NCBI GenBank assembly: GCA_963732095.1
Contig: CAVSZA010000014.1
Coordinates: 186,001 to 250,000 of the forward strand
From: AP-15 sp963732095
GTDB lineage: Bacteria > Pseudomonadota > Alphaproteobacteria > ATCC43930 > CGMCC-115725
DNA: 64,000 nucleotides
Direction: 5' to 3'
The translations under genes were made by a program, and so were the position numbers. Of this stretch, positions 23,935-32,534 are shown piece by piece. Within the stretch, counting starts at the first letter, position 1; each line of letters begins with the position of its first letter. A model generated the notes under the pieces. That model did no database searches. It was given only the letters and a program-made list of their open reading frames with translations, and had not been told where the DNA came from.

Positions 23935-25677
23935 GTGACAATCCCGGTCGACCCGATCGTCACCTCGGTGATCCAGCATCGCCTGTTGGCGATCGTCGAG
24001 GAGATGGGGGAGGCGATGCTGCGCACCTCCTATTCGCAGATCCTCAATTCGAGCCGCGATTTTTCGACCGCGATCTGCGACCTCGACGGCCGGCTCATCG
24101 CGCAGGCCGAGCATGTGCCGATCCATGTCGGCGCGCTGCCCTTTGCGGCGAAGGCGATGACCGAGTTCTTTGGCGACGACATCCACAAGGGCGATGTCTT
24201 TCTGCTCAACGATCCCTATCACGGCGGCAACCATCTGCCCGATCTGACCGCCTTCGTGCCGGTATTCGAGGGGGCCAATGGAGATGAGCGGCCGCGTTTC
24301 TGGTCGATCAACCGGGCGCATCAGAGCGACATCGGCGGCGCGACGCACGGCGCCTACAACGCCGCCGCGACCGACATCTGGCAGGAGGGCATCCGCATCA
24401 CGCCATTGCGGCTCTACGACCGTGGCGAGCTGCGGCGCGATCTGCTCGAGATGATCGCGACCAATGTGCGCCACCCGCGCGACTTCCGCGGCGACCTCGC
24501 GGCGATGATCGGCTCGGCGCATGTCGGCGAGCGGCGCCTGTTGGCCTTGGCGGCCGAATTCGGCTGGCCGTTGGCCAACGCGGCGATCGAGGCGGTGCTC
24601 GACGGCGCCGAGCGCCAGACCCGCGCCGTCATCGCCCAATGGCGGGACGGCGTCTACCAAGGCGAGGCATTGCTCGACGACGACGGCCGCGGCAACAGCG
24701 ACATCCATATCCGCGCGACCGTCACTAAGCGCGGCAGCGACCTCGTGATCGATCTCTCCGACTCGCACGAGCAGGTGACGAGCTTCATCAACTCGTCCTA
24801 CCCGAACATGTATTCCTCGGTCGTCGTCGCGCTGTCCTACCTGATCGACCCCGACACGCCGAAAAACGACGGCACCTTCCGCGCCCTGACGGTCGTCGCG
24901 AAGCCAGGCACCGTGGTGTGGGCCAACCCCGGAGCGCCGGTCACCCTGGCGACCAACCATTGCGGGCAGGAGATCATCGAGGCGATCATCAAGGCATTGG
25001 TGCCGGCCTGCCCCGACCGCGCGATGGCCGGCTGGGGCCGGCGTTTCCGCATCGCCATCCAGGGCAAAGATCCGCGATCCGAGAAGCCTTTCATCTGGCA
25101 CTTCTTTCAGGCGCGGCCCGGCGGCGGGGCGTCGCCGGCTGGCGACGGCTGGCCCGGCGCCGGCGAATGGCAGGCCGCCGGCGGGATCAAGTTCGGCAGC
25201 CTCGAAGTGACCGAAGTGCGCTTCCCTCTGTTCTTCCGCCGCCACGAATTCCGCGCCGATTCCGGCGGTGATGGCAAATTCCGCGGCGGTCCCGGCGGGG
25301 TCGTCGAGATGGTCGTCGAAACCACCGAGCCGGCGGTCGGCAACACCGCTGGAGACGGCGTGCGCCACGGCGCCTGCGGCATTCTCGGGGGCAAGGACGG
25401 TCTGCCGCACAGCTACACTCTATACTCCGATACGCAGCCGCCGCGCGCGATCAAGACCAAGGAAACCGGCCTGGTGATCCACCCCAACGACGTGCTGATC
25501 CTCGAATCCGGAGGCGGCGGCGGTTGGGGACATCCCGCCGAGCGCGATCCTTCTGCGGTCGCGAGGGATGCCGCAAATGGCTTCGTGACAAATGGCAAAG
25601 CTGTCCCTCACACTCCCGCGGCGCGGGTCCCTCCCTCTCCTCGCGACGGCGGGGAGAGGGCTGGGGTGAGGGGCTAA
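23935..25677 (+). CDS. Hydantoinase B/oxoprolinase family protein
   Basis: A 580-residue HyuB-type subunit. The GTG at 23935 is chosen over the earlier ATG because GGGAGG lies 7 bases upstream and TIPVDPIVTSVIQHRL begins the family homology. The core motifs FSTAICDLDGRLIAQ, GDVFLLNDPYHGGNHLPD and the glycine-rich C-terminal region (GGGGGWGHPAERDP) are present. With HyuA it forms an ATP-dependent N-methylhydantoinase/5-oxoprolinase/acetophenone-carboxylase-like enzyme; the substrate is unknown. The last 25 residues (HTPAARVPPSPRDGGERAG) are translated from an inserted palindromic repeat. hyuA follows after 3 bases. Confidence 0.92.
   Translation: MTIPVDPIVTSVIQHRLLAIVEEMGEAMLRTSYSQILNSSRDFSTAICDLDGRLIAQAEHVPIHVGALPFAAKAMTEFFGDDIHKGDVFLLNDPYHGGNHLPDLTAFVPVFEGANGDERPRFWSINRAHQSDIGGATHGAYNAAATDIWQEGIRITPLRLYDRGELRRDLLEMIATNVRHPRDFRGDLAAMIGSAHVGERRLLALAAEFGWPLANAAIEAVLDGAERQTRAVIAQWRDGVYQGEALLDDDGRGNSDIHIRATVTKRGSDLVIDLSDSHEQVTSFINSSYPNMYSSVVVALSYLIDPDTPKNDGTFRALTVVAKPGTVVWANPGAPVTLATNHCGQEIIEAIIKALVPACPDRAMAGWGRRFRIAIQGKDPRSEKPFIWHFFQARPGGGASPAGDGWPGAGEWQAAGGIKFGSLEVTEVRFPLFFRRHEFRADSGGDGKFRGGPGGVVEMVVETTEPAVGNTAGDGVRHGACGILGGKDGLPHSYTLYSDTQPPRAIKTKETGLVIHPNDVLILESGGGGGWGHPAERDPSAVARDAANGFVTNGKAVPHTPAARVPPSPRDGGERAGVRG
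25605..25673. repeat. Palindromic repeat forming the hyuB 3' end
   Basis: Outer arms CCCTCAC (25605) and GTGAGGG (25666-25672) enclose CCCTCTCC...GGGGAGAGGG. The same architecture occurs at 38444-38581 (mnmG end) and 51378-51520. It supplies the last 24 codons of hyuB. Confidence 0.75.
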
Positions 25678-25680
25678 CCG

Positions 25681-27744
25681 ATGTACCGCGTCGGGGTCGA
25701 TGTCGGCGGAACGTTTACCGATCTCGTCGCGGTCGACGATTTCGGCAAGGCGACCCTGGCCAAGGTGCCCTCGACACCTGACGATCCCTCCATCGGCGTC
25801 CTCGACGGGTTGCAGCTGCTCTCGGTAACGCTCGGGACCGAGCTCGCGGTACTGCTGGACGAGACCGAGCGGGTTGTGCACGGGACCACGGTCGCGACCA
25901 ATGCGCTGCTCGAGCACAAGGGCGCCCGGGTCGGGCTATTGACGACCGAGGGCCATCGCGACGTGATCGAGATGCGCGAGGGCTTGAAGGACGACCGCTA
26001 CAATCTGCGCCTGCCGCCGCCCGAGCAGTTGGTCCCACGCAAGCTGCGCCTCGGCGTGCGGGAGCGGCTGCGCGCCGACGGCAGGGTCGAGACGCCGCTC
26101 GATCCTGTGTCGCTGGAGTGTGCCCTCGATGCGCTAAAACGGGAACAGGTCGAGGCCATCGCGGTCTGTTACCTGCACGCCTACCGCGACCCGCGGCACG
26201 AGCTTGCGACCAAGGCGGCGATCGAAAAAGAACTCCCCGGCGCATACGTCTCGCTGTCCTCGGAGGTGCTGCCGCAGATCAAGGAGTACGAGCGGGTCTC
26301 GTCGACCGTCGTCAACGCCTATGTCGGGCCGGCCTTGTCGCGCTATCTGGCGCGGCTCGAACGACGGCTCGCGGAAGCGGGCTACAGTGGCCCGACCCTG
26401 ATCATCCAGTCGCATGGCGGCGTCGCGCCGATCGCCGAGTCCGGGCGGCTCGCGGCGGGGGCCGTGCTGTCCGGCCCGGCCGGCGGCATCGCCGGCAGCG
26501 TCCATGCGGCACGGTTGCTCGGGGAACGCAACCTGATCCCGTTCGACATGGGCGGCACCAGCACCGATATCTCGCTGATCGTCGGCGGCGAGCCGACCCT
26601 GGTCACGGGCCGCCGGATCGCCGGCCACGCGATCGCGCTCAACAGTCTCGATATCGCCAGCATCGGAGCGGGCGGCGGCTCGATCGCCCGGGTCGACGCC
26701 GGCGGCATCCTGCATGTCGGTCCGCAGAGTGCCGGCGCTGTCCCCGGCCCGGCCTGCTACGGCGCCGGCGGCGCCGCCGCGACGGTTACCGACGCCAATC
26801 TGGTGCTCGGCTATCTCGACCCGGCGAACTTTCTCGGCGGCAGGCGCCGTCTCGACCGGTCGGCGGCCGAAGCCGCGGTCGACGGTATTGCTGCGAAGCT
26901 CGGGATCGACCGGGTCGCCGCGGCGCGCGGCATCCATCGCGTCGTCAACACGACGATGGCCGAGGGGGTGCGGCTCGTCTCGGTGCGCCGAGGCGTCGAT
27001 CCCCGGCATTTTGCCCTGCTCGCCTTTGGGGGCGCCTCGGGGCTGCATGCGACCGAGATTGCGCGCCAACTCGATCTGTCGCGGGTCATCGTGCCGCGGG
27101 TTGCCGCGGTGCTATCGGCCTGGGGCATGCTGACGACCGATCTGCGCTTTGAAGTTGCGCGTACGCATATCGGCGATATGCGGGCGCTCGACGGCGGAGC
27201 GGTGAAGCGGCTGTTCGCCGAAATGGAAGTCGACGGGCTCGCAAGGGTTCGCGCGTCCTTCGACGGACCGGTACGAACGGCGCGCTCGGTCGATATGCGC
27301 TATGGCGAGCAGGTCTTCGAGATCGCGGTTCCGCTCGACGGCGTCGATTGGGAAGCCGCCGACCCGCTGCCGCAGATCGTCGAGCGGTTTCATCGTCGCC
27401 ACGAGGAACTCTACACCTATTCGTTGCCCGATCAGGAGACGGTGCTCGTCAATGCCAGGGTCGCGGTTGCCGGCCTCCTGTCGGCGCTGCCGCAGGAGCC
27501 CGATCTGCCCGAGGCGCCCCCGGCTGCCCCGCGCAGAGAGAGACGGACCTATCTCGACGATTGGGTCACTTCTCCGGTCTACGATTTCGACGCGCTGGCG
27601 CCGAAGCAGACCATTGCGGGGCCGGCGATAATCGAATCGCCAATGACGACGGTCCTGTTGCGCCCGGGCGAAGTCGCCACGGTTACCCCGCTCGGCTGGC
27701 TCGATATTATCCTGCCGCCCGGCGCCACGCGGATGGTGATGTAA
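25681..27744 (+). CDS. Hydantoinase A/oxoprolinase family protein
   Basis: A 687-residue ATP-binding subunit with an actin-like fold. The phosphate-1 motif is VGVDVGGTFTDLVAVDD at the N-terminus, with HGTTVATNALLEHKGARVGLLTT soon after. The central part has SGPAGGIAGSVHAARL and PFDMGGTSTDISLI. The C-terminal domain carries the usual region VDMRYGEQVFEIAVPL. It works with the upstream HyuB protein in ATP-driven ring opening or carboxylation. Length and start (ATG with the preceding gene 3 bases away) are normal. Confidence 0.94.
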   Translation: MYRVGVDVGGTFTDLVAVDDFGKATLAKVPSTPDDPSIGVLDGLQLLSVTLGTELAVLLDETERVVHGTTVATNALLEHKGARVGLLTTEGHRDVIEMREGLKDDRYNLRLPPPEQLVPRKLRLGVRERLRADGRVETPLDPVSLECALDALKREQVEAIAVCYLHAYRDPRHELATKAAIEKELPGAYVSLSSEVLPQIKEYERVSSTVVNAYVGPALSRYLARLERRLAEAGYSGPTLIIQSHGGVAPIAESGRLAAGAVLSGPAGGIAGSVHAARLLGERNLIPFDMGGTSTDISLIVGGEPTLVTGRRIAGHAIALNSLDIASIGAGGGSIARVDAGGILHVGPQSAGAVPGPACYGAGGAAATVTDANLVLGYLDPANFLGGRRRLDRSAAEAAVDGIAAKLGIDRVAAARGIHRVVNTTMAEGVRLVSVRRGVDPRHFALLAFGGASGLHATEIARQLDLSRVIVPRVAAVLSAWGMLTTDLRFEVARTHIGDMRALDGGAVKRLFAEMEVDGLARVRASFDGPVRTARSVDMRYGEQVFEIAVPLDGVDWEAADPLPQIVERFHRRHEELYTYSLPDQETVLVNARVAVAGLLSALPQEPDLPEAPPAAPRRERRTYLDDWVTSPVYDFDALAPKQTIAGPAIIESPMTTVLLRPGEVATVTPLGWLDIILPPGATRMVM

Positions 27745-27795
27745 CCGCGAGTTGCCGCGTATAATGCCGCAAACGGCTGTTGCGAGGTGTGGGAA

Positions 27796-29172
27796 ATGGC
27801 TCGCAATCCGCAAGAGGCGGCGCTGGCTCTGCATCGGTTCGGGTTCGGGCCGCGCGCCGGATCGATCGAGGCGATCGCCGACGATCCGCGCGGCGCGCTG
27901 ATCGCCGAACTGGATAGGCCAGGTGCGGGGCAGATCACGAACCCCGATCTGCTGACGAGCGGCGCGGCCAACCGCGCCGTCTTCGAGTATAACGCGGAGC
28001 GCAACGCCGAGAAAAAGCGTGCGAAGCGCGACGCCGCGCAGGCCGTGATGGAGGCTGCCCCTGCCCAGCCCGAGGCGGTGCCGTTGCCGCGGCAGCTCTT
28101 TCGCAACGAAGCCAGGGCGCGGATCGACGCGGCGCTCAACGCCGAAATTGGCTTGGTCGAGCGGCTGGTGTGGTTCTGGTCGAACCATTTCTGCGTAAAC
28201 CAGGAAAAGACGGTCATGGCCGGCGCCTATGAGCGCGAGGCGATCCGCCCGCATGTCTTGGGCCGGTTCGCCGACATGCTGCTCGCCGCCGAAGGCCATC
28301 CGGCAATGCTTCTCTACCTCGACAACGCCCAATCGATCGGCCCCAACTCGATCGCCGGCATCAACCGCGACAAGGGCCTCAACGAGAATTTGGCGCGCGA
28401 GATCCTCGAGCTGCATACCCTCGGCGTGCGCACGGTATACACCCAGGACGACGTCACCAATTTCGCCAAGGTACTGACCGGCTGGACGATACGGCAGACT
28501 GTATCAGACCCCGATCACGGCGGTGAATTTGTCTACATCAAGCGTGCGCACGAGCCCGGCCCAGAAGTGGTGATCGGCAAGGATTATCCGGATACGGGGC
28601 CGGAGCAGGGGCGTACGGTGCTCGCCGATCTGGCTCGCCATCCGGCGACGGCCAAGCACGTCGCGACCAAATTGGCGTGCCATTTCATTGCCGACGATCC
28701 TCTGCCGGTTCTGGTCGAGCGGCTGACCCAGCGCTTTCTCGATACCGACGGCGACCTGAAGGAGGTGACGAGGGCGCTGATCGCTTCTCCGGAAGCCTGG
28801 GAACCGCAGCAGGCCAAAATCAAGCGCCCCGGCGAGTGGATTGTAACGGCGCTGCGAGCGACCGGGATCTCCGGCGACATCCAGCGGATCGTCGGGGGGA
28901 TGGCGCTCCTCGGAGAACCGTTGTGGCGGCCGCCGGCGCCGAAGGGTTTCTCCGACGAGAATGCCGCGTGGCTCGACGGCTTGGCGCAACGCCTCGACAT
29001 CGCCAACACCTTTGCCCAGCGGGTCGGCGATAGGCTCGACGCCGAGGCGGTCGCCGATACGGCGCTCGGCCCGCTCGCCTCGGCCGAAACCCGCCGCGCG
29101 ATCGCCACTGCCGAGAGCAAACCGCAGGCGCTGACTTTCCTGCTGATGGCTTCAGAATTTCAGCGGAGGTGA
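27796..29172 (+). CDS. DUF1800 family protein
   Basis: A 458-residue protein beginning MARNPQEAALALHRFGFGP, the typical DUF1800 N-terminus. The ATG at 27796 is chosen over the upstream GTG (27787) because GAGG sits 8 bases ahead. The conserved core RLVWFWSNHFCV, FADMLLAAEGHPAMLLYLDN and LNENLAREILELHTLG is present. DUF1800 genes are nearly always paired with DUF1501 genes, as here; the function is unknown. Its stop overlaps the region before the DUF1501 ATG by the ribosome site. Confidence 0.93.
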   Translation: MARNPQEAALALHRFGFGPRAGSIEAIADDPRGALIAELDRPGAGQITNPDLLTSGAANRAVFEYNAERNAEKKRAKRDAAQAVMEAAPAQPEAVPLPRQLFRNEARARIDAALNAEIGLVERLVWFWSNHFCVNQEKTVMAGAYEREAIRPHVLGRFADMLLAAEGHPAMLLYLDNAQSIGPNSIAGINRDKGLNENLAREILELHTLGVRTVYTQDDVTNFAKVLTGWTIRQTVSDPDHGGEFVYIKRAHEPGPEVVIGKDYPDTGPEQGRTVLADLARHPATAKHVATKLACHFIADDPLPVLVERLTQRFLDTDGDLKEVTRALIASPEAWEPQQAKIKRPGEWIVTALRATGISGDIQRIVGGMALLGEPLWRPPAPKGFSDENAAWLDGLAQRLDIANTFAQRVGDRLDAEAVADTALGPLASAETRRAIATAESKPQALTFLLMASEFQRR

Positions 29173-29174
29173 CG

Positions 29175-30428
29175 ATGCCGGTAACCTTCCACGCTCCCAC
29201 ACGGCGCGAATTGTTGGTCGGCTCGGGCGTGCTGTTCGCCTGGGCCACTGTCCCGCGTGTCGCCCGCGCCGAGGGCCGCGACCCGCGGCTTTTGACGATC
29301 GTGCTGCGCGGCGGACTCGATGGGCTTGCGGTCGTCGCACCGGTCGGGGATCCTGATTGGACCAAGCTGCGCAGCGAAAAATCGCTGACCGCCGAAGGCC
29401 AAACCCCGGCATTGCCACTCGACGGTTTTTTCGCGCTGAACCCGGCGATGCCTAACCTGCATCGCCTCTATCAGGCGGGGCAGGCGACGGTCGTGCATGC
29501 GGTCGCGACACCCTATCGTGAGCGCTCGCATTTCGACGGGCAGGACGTGCTCGAAAGTGGGCTGGCGAAGCCGGGCGCCGCGGATACCGGCTGGCTCAAT
29601 CGTGCGCTCGCCGCGCTCGAGCCCGAAGGGCAGTTGGATCCGCATACCCGGCAGGCCTTTGCGGTCGGCCCGATCACGCCCCTCGTCGTGCGTGGTCCGG
29701 CACCGGTCCTCTCCTGGGTTCCGCCGCGGCTGCCGCCGGTCAGCGATGACACGACGATGCGTCTCCTCGACCTTTACCGCCATACCGATCCGACCTTTGC
29801 GCGCGTGCTCGAGGAGCGCGTCGGGCTCGCGGCGATCGCCAAGGTTGGGAGCATGAACAGCGAGCCGGGTGACGAGCGCCCGGTGATCCAGGGCGGCGGC
29901 ATCGCCCAGGTTCGCACCTATTTCGCCGACGCGGCGGGCGCGGCGGCCAAATTCCTCGCCGAGCCGGAGGGTCCGCGGGTCGGCGCGCTCGCCTTCGACG
30001 GCTGGGACACCCACGTCAACGAGGGCACCGTCCAAGGCCGGCTCGCCGACCTGCTCGGTGCGCTCGATGGCGCGATTGCCGCGATCGAGAGCAATATGGG
30101 CGACGCCTGGCATGAGACGGTGGTCGTGCTCGTAACCGAATTCGGCCGCACCGCGCGCCTCAATGGCAATGACGGCACTGACCACGGCACCGCGACCGTG
30201 GCGTTGCTCGCCGGTGGCGCACTGAAAGGCGGGCGCGTCATCGCCGATTGGCCGGGCCTCAAAGAAGCCGATCTCTACGAAAAGCGCGATCTGAAGCCGA
30301 CGGCCGATCTGCGCGCCGTCCTCAAGGGGTTGCTGCGTGACCACCTCCGCGCCGACGAGCAAAGGCTGGAGGGGGCCGTGTTCCCCGACAGCGCCGCGGC
30401 GAAGCCGTTGCAGGGGCTGCTCGCCTGA
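29175..30428 (+). CDS. DUF1501 family protein, Tat-exported
   Basis: A 417-residue protein. A perfect GGAGG lies 5 bases before the ATG at 29175. The N-terminus is a twin-arginine signal (APTRRELLVGSGVLFAWATVPRVARA), so the mature protein is periplasmic. The fold is alkaline-phosphatase/sulfatase-like: LLTIVLRGGLDGLAVVAPVGD, SHFDGQDVLESG, VVVLVTEFGRTARLNGNDGTDHG. The partner is the DUF1800 protein encoded directly upstream. Substrate unknown. Confidence 0.93.
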   Translation: MPVTFHAPTRRELLVGSGVLFAWATVPRVARAEGRDPRLLTIVLRGGLDGLAVVAPVGDPDWTKLRSEKSLTAEGQTPALPLDGFFALNPAMPNLHRLYQAGQATVVHAVATPYRERSHFDGQDVLESGLAKPGAADTGWLNRALAALEPEGQLDPHTRQAFAVGPITPLVVRGPAPVLSWVPPRLPPVSDDTTMRLLDLYRHTDPTFARVLEERVGLAAIAKVGSMNSEPGDERPVIQGGGIAQVRTYFADAAGAAAKFLAEPEGPRVGALAFDGWDTHVNEGTVQGRLADLLGALDGAIAAIESNMGDAWHETVVVLVTEFGRTARLNGNDGTDHGTATVALLAGGALKGGRVIADWPGLKEADLYEKRDLKPTADLRAVLKGLLRDHLRADEQRLEGAVFPDSAAAKPLQGLLA

Positions 30429-30464
30429 GGCTTTAATGGCGTCCCTATCCGATTAGGACGCCCG

Positions 30465-31646
30465 ATGAACGATCTGAGCCTACCGAGCCCCGCCGCGCGA
30501 GCGCGCGATCTCGCCCGATTGATCGCCGCAGAGGCGGACGCGATCGAGCGCGGCCGGCGTCTGACCGAGCCGGTGGTCGAAGAACTGCACGCGGCACGGC
30601 TTTTCCGCATGCTCTACCCGCGCTCGGTCGGCGGCGACGAGGTCGAGCCCGCGGTCTATATCGACGCGGTCGGCGAATTGGCGCGGGCCGACGGCTCGGT
30701 CGGCTGGTGCGCCTCGATCGCCAACAGCACCGGGCTCTTCGCGCCCTATCTCGACCCGGAGGCGGCGCGCACCGTGTTCGGGCCGCCGCGGGCGACCTGC
30801 GCCTGGGGGCCGCCCAACGAGTGCCGCGGCATTGCGGTGCCGGGCGGCTACCGGGTGACCGGCCGCTGGGATTTCGCCAGCGGCTGCCGGCACGCCAGCT
30901 GGATGGGCGCGCACGGCACGGTCGTCGAGCCCGACGGCTCGCTGCGGCTCAACAATTTCGGCCGGCCGACCCTGCGCACCTGGCTTTTCCCAGTCGAGCA
31001 GGCGAATTTGCTCGACAATTGGGACCCGATCGGATTGCGCGGCACGGCGTCGGAATCCTACACGGTCGAGGACCTCTTCGTGGCCGAGGAATTCACCGGC
31101 ACGCGCGAGGACCCGAGCCTGCGCCACGAGCCCGGCCCGCTCTACGCCTTCCCGCAGCAGACCCTCTATTCGGTCGGCATCGCCTCTGTCGCGCTGGGCA
31201 TCGCCCGCGGCATGCTCGACGCCTTTGTCGAGCTGGCCTTGCGCAAGACCCCGCGCGGCACCGGCCGCCTCGCCGACAGCGCGGTGATCCAAGCCGAGGT
31301 GGCGCGCGCCGAAGCCCGCCTGGGCGCGGCCCGCTGCTACCTGATCGACACGGTGACCGAGATCTACCGCCGCGCCGGCCAAATGGCGTCGACAGATGCA
31401 GCCCCGATCGACATCCCGGACCGCGCCCGCGCCCGCCTCGCCGGCTCCAACGCGATCACCAGTGCCGTCGCAGTCGCCAACCGCACCTACAAGGCCGCCG
31501 GCGTCGACGCAATCTTCCCCGGCAGCCCCTTCGAGCGCCGCTTCCGCGACATCCATACTTTGTCGCAGCAAATCCAGTCGCGCGACGCCCATTACGAAAC
31601 CGTCGGCCAAGTCCTTCTCGGCAACCCGCCCGAGGTGTTCCTTTAG
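30465..31646 (+). CDS. Acyl-CoA dehydrogenase-fold flavoprotein (flavin monooxygenase type)
   Basis: A 393-residue protein with an acyl-CoA dehydrogenase fold: helical N-domain (DAIERGRRLTEPVVEELHAARL), beta domain (GGYRVTGRWDFASGCRHASWMGA) and C-terminal helical bundle ending in FPGSPFERRFRDIHTLSQQIQSR. The lack of the dehydrogenase catalytic glutamate pattern and the SGCRHA/RDIHTLSQ motifs group it with HpaH/DszC-like flavin-dependent monooxygenases. It needs a flavin reductase, which is not adjacent. Substrate unknown. Confidence 0.85.
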   Translation: MNDLSLPSPAARARDLARLIAAEADAIERGRRLTEPVVEELHAARLFRMLYPRSVGGDEVEPAVYIDAVGELARADGSVGWCASIANSTGLFAPYLDPEAARTVFGPPRATCAWGPPNECRGIAVPGGYRVTGRWDFASGCRHASWMGAHGTVVEPDGSLRLNNFGRPTLRTWLFPVEQANLLDNWDPIGLRGTASESYTVEDLFVAEEFTGTREDPSLRHEPGPLYAFPQQTLYSVGIASVALGIARGMLDAFVELALRKTPRGTGRLADSAVIQAEVARAEARLGAARCYLIDTVTEIYRRAGQMASTDAAPIDIPDRARARLAGSNAITSAVAVANRTYKAAGVDAIFPGSPFERRFRDIHTLSQQIQSRDAHYETVGQVLLGNPPEVFL

Positions 31647-32534
31647 GGTCGCCCAAAGGTCGGCCCCGCGCCTCATTCCCTGCCATACGGGAAAACTCAG
31701 GGAAAAAATCCAAAATCATCAGTTTAACCGTCGAATATATTGTTTTAGTTCAAGGGCTTGTGGAAAATCCCTGACGCGCGCAGCAGGGAATTGCATTTCC
31801 CTGCCAAGCGCCTTCGCAGGGAAACGGCAGGGAAATCCGAACGGGACGCGATCGCCGAGGGTTTCATGACGGCGTAGGCTACACTTCGATCTTGGCATCA
31901 GCATGGCCGAGGATGCCGGTCCTAACTCTAAGCGAGCCTCACGCCGTGGGACCCGAGTGGACAAGCCAACTGCGTCGACACCCTCGATACTGAACTGTGG
32001 GTCCGCTTAGTGCCAGCCGACGCCTCGTCGGGCCTCCTCAAACCGCCGCAGTCGACCCACAAGGCCATCGTCGCACCCGCGATCGAACGGCTGGATCTGG
32101 CCCTTAGCCGCCATTAAGGGTGAGACGGAGCAACGCGAACTCGGGTGGAAACCGGCCCCCGATTGTCTCTCACCGGCACCGAAACCGGTTATCCCGTGCC
32201 GGCACGGCAAGCCACTCCCTGCGCTAAATCGCCGATGGAGAGGGCGCCGGACGATCACCGGCGATCGATCTGTTCGCGCAAAGCCAGTATCCGGCCGCGC
32301 ATGGAGTTCCACAATAGGCGACAGCTCTGGAGCTGACGGGACTCGTCAGGTCGAAGAGCAATCCGATTAAACCACTCCCGCAACCTCATCTACTGTCCTT
32401 AATAATGGATTTTTAGGCCACTCGAAAGATTTAATGATTCGATGCAATAAAGAGAAAAAGGGAAGCACTACAGGCGCGACAGACATCGCCACCGGGCTGT
32501 TAAAAATACTGGCTACTGCCAACATTGGGAACAT
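31647..32534. repeat. Long intergenic region with CAGGGAA motifs in both orientations
   Basis: No gene is supported in 888 bases. CAGGGAA or its complement TTCCCTG occurs at 31677, 31698, 31784, 31797, 31817 and 31828, with ATCCCTG at 31768. From about 32330 the sequence becomes AT-rich toward the NACHT gene, marking the island boundary. Short open frames near 31900-32330 look degenerate. Confidence 0.5.

Noticed and set aside
23797..25410. Minus-strand open frame of 537 codons
   Set aside because: Shadow of hyuB, where conserved hydantoinase motifs are on the plus strand.
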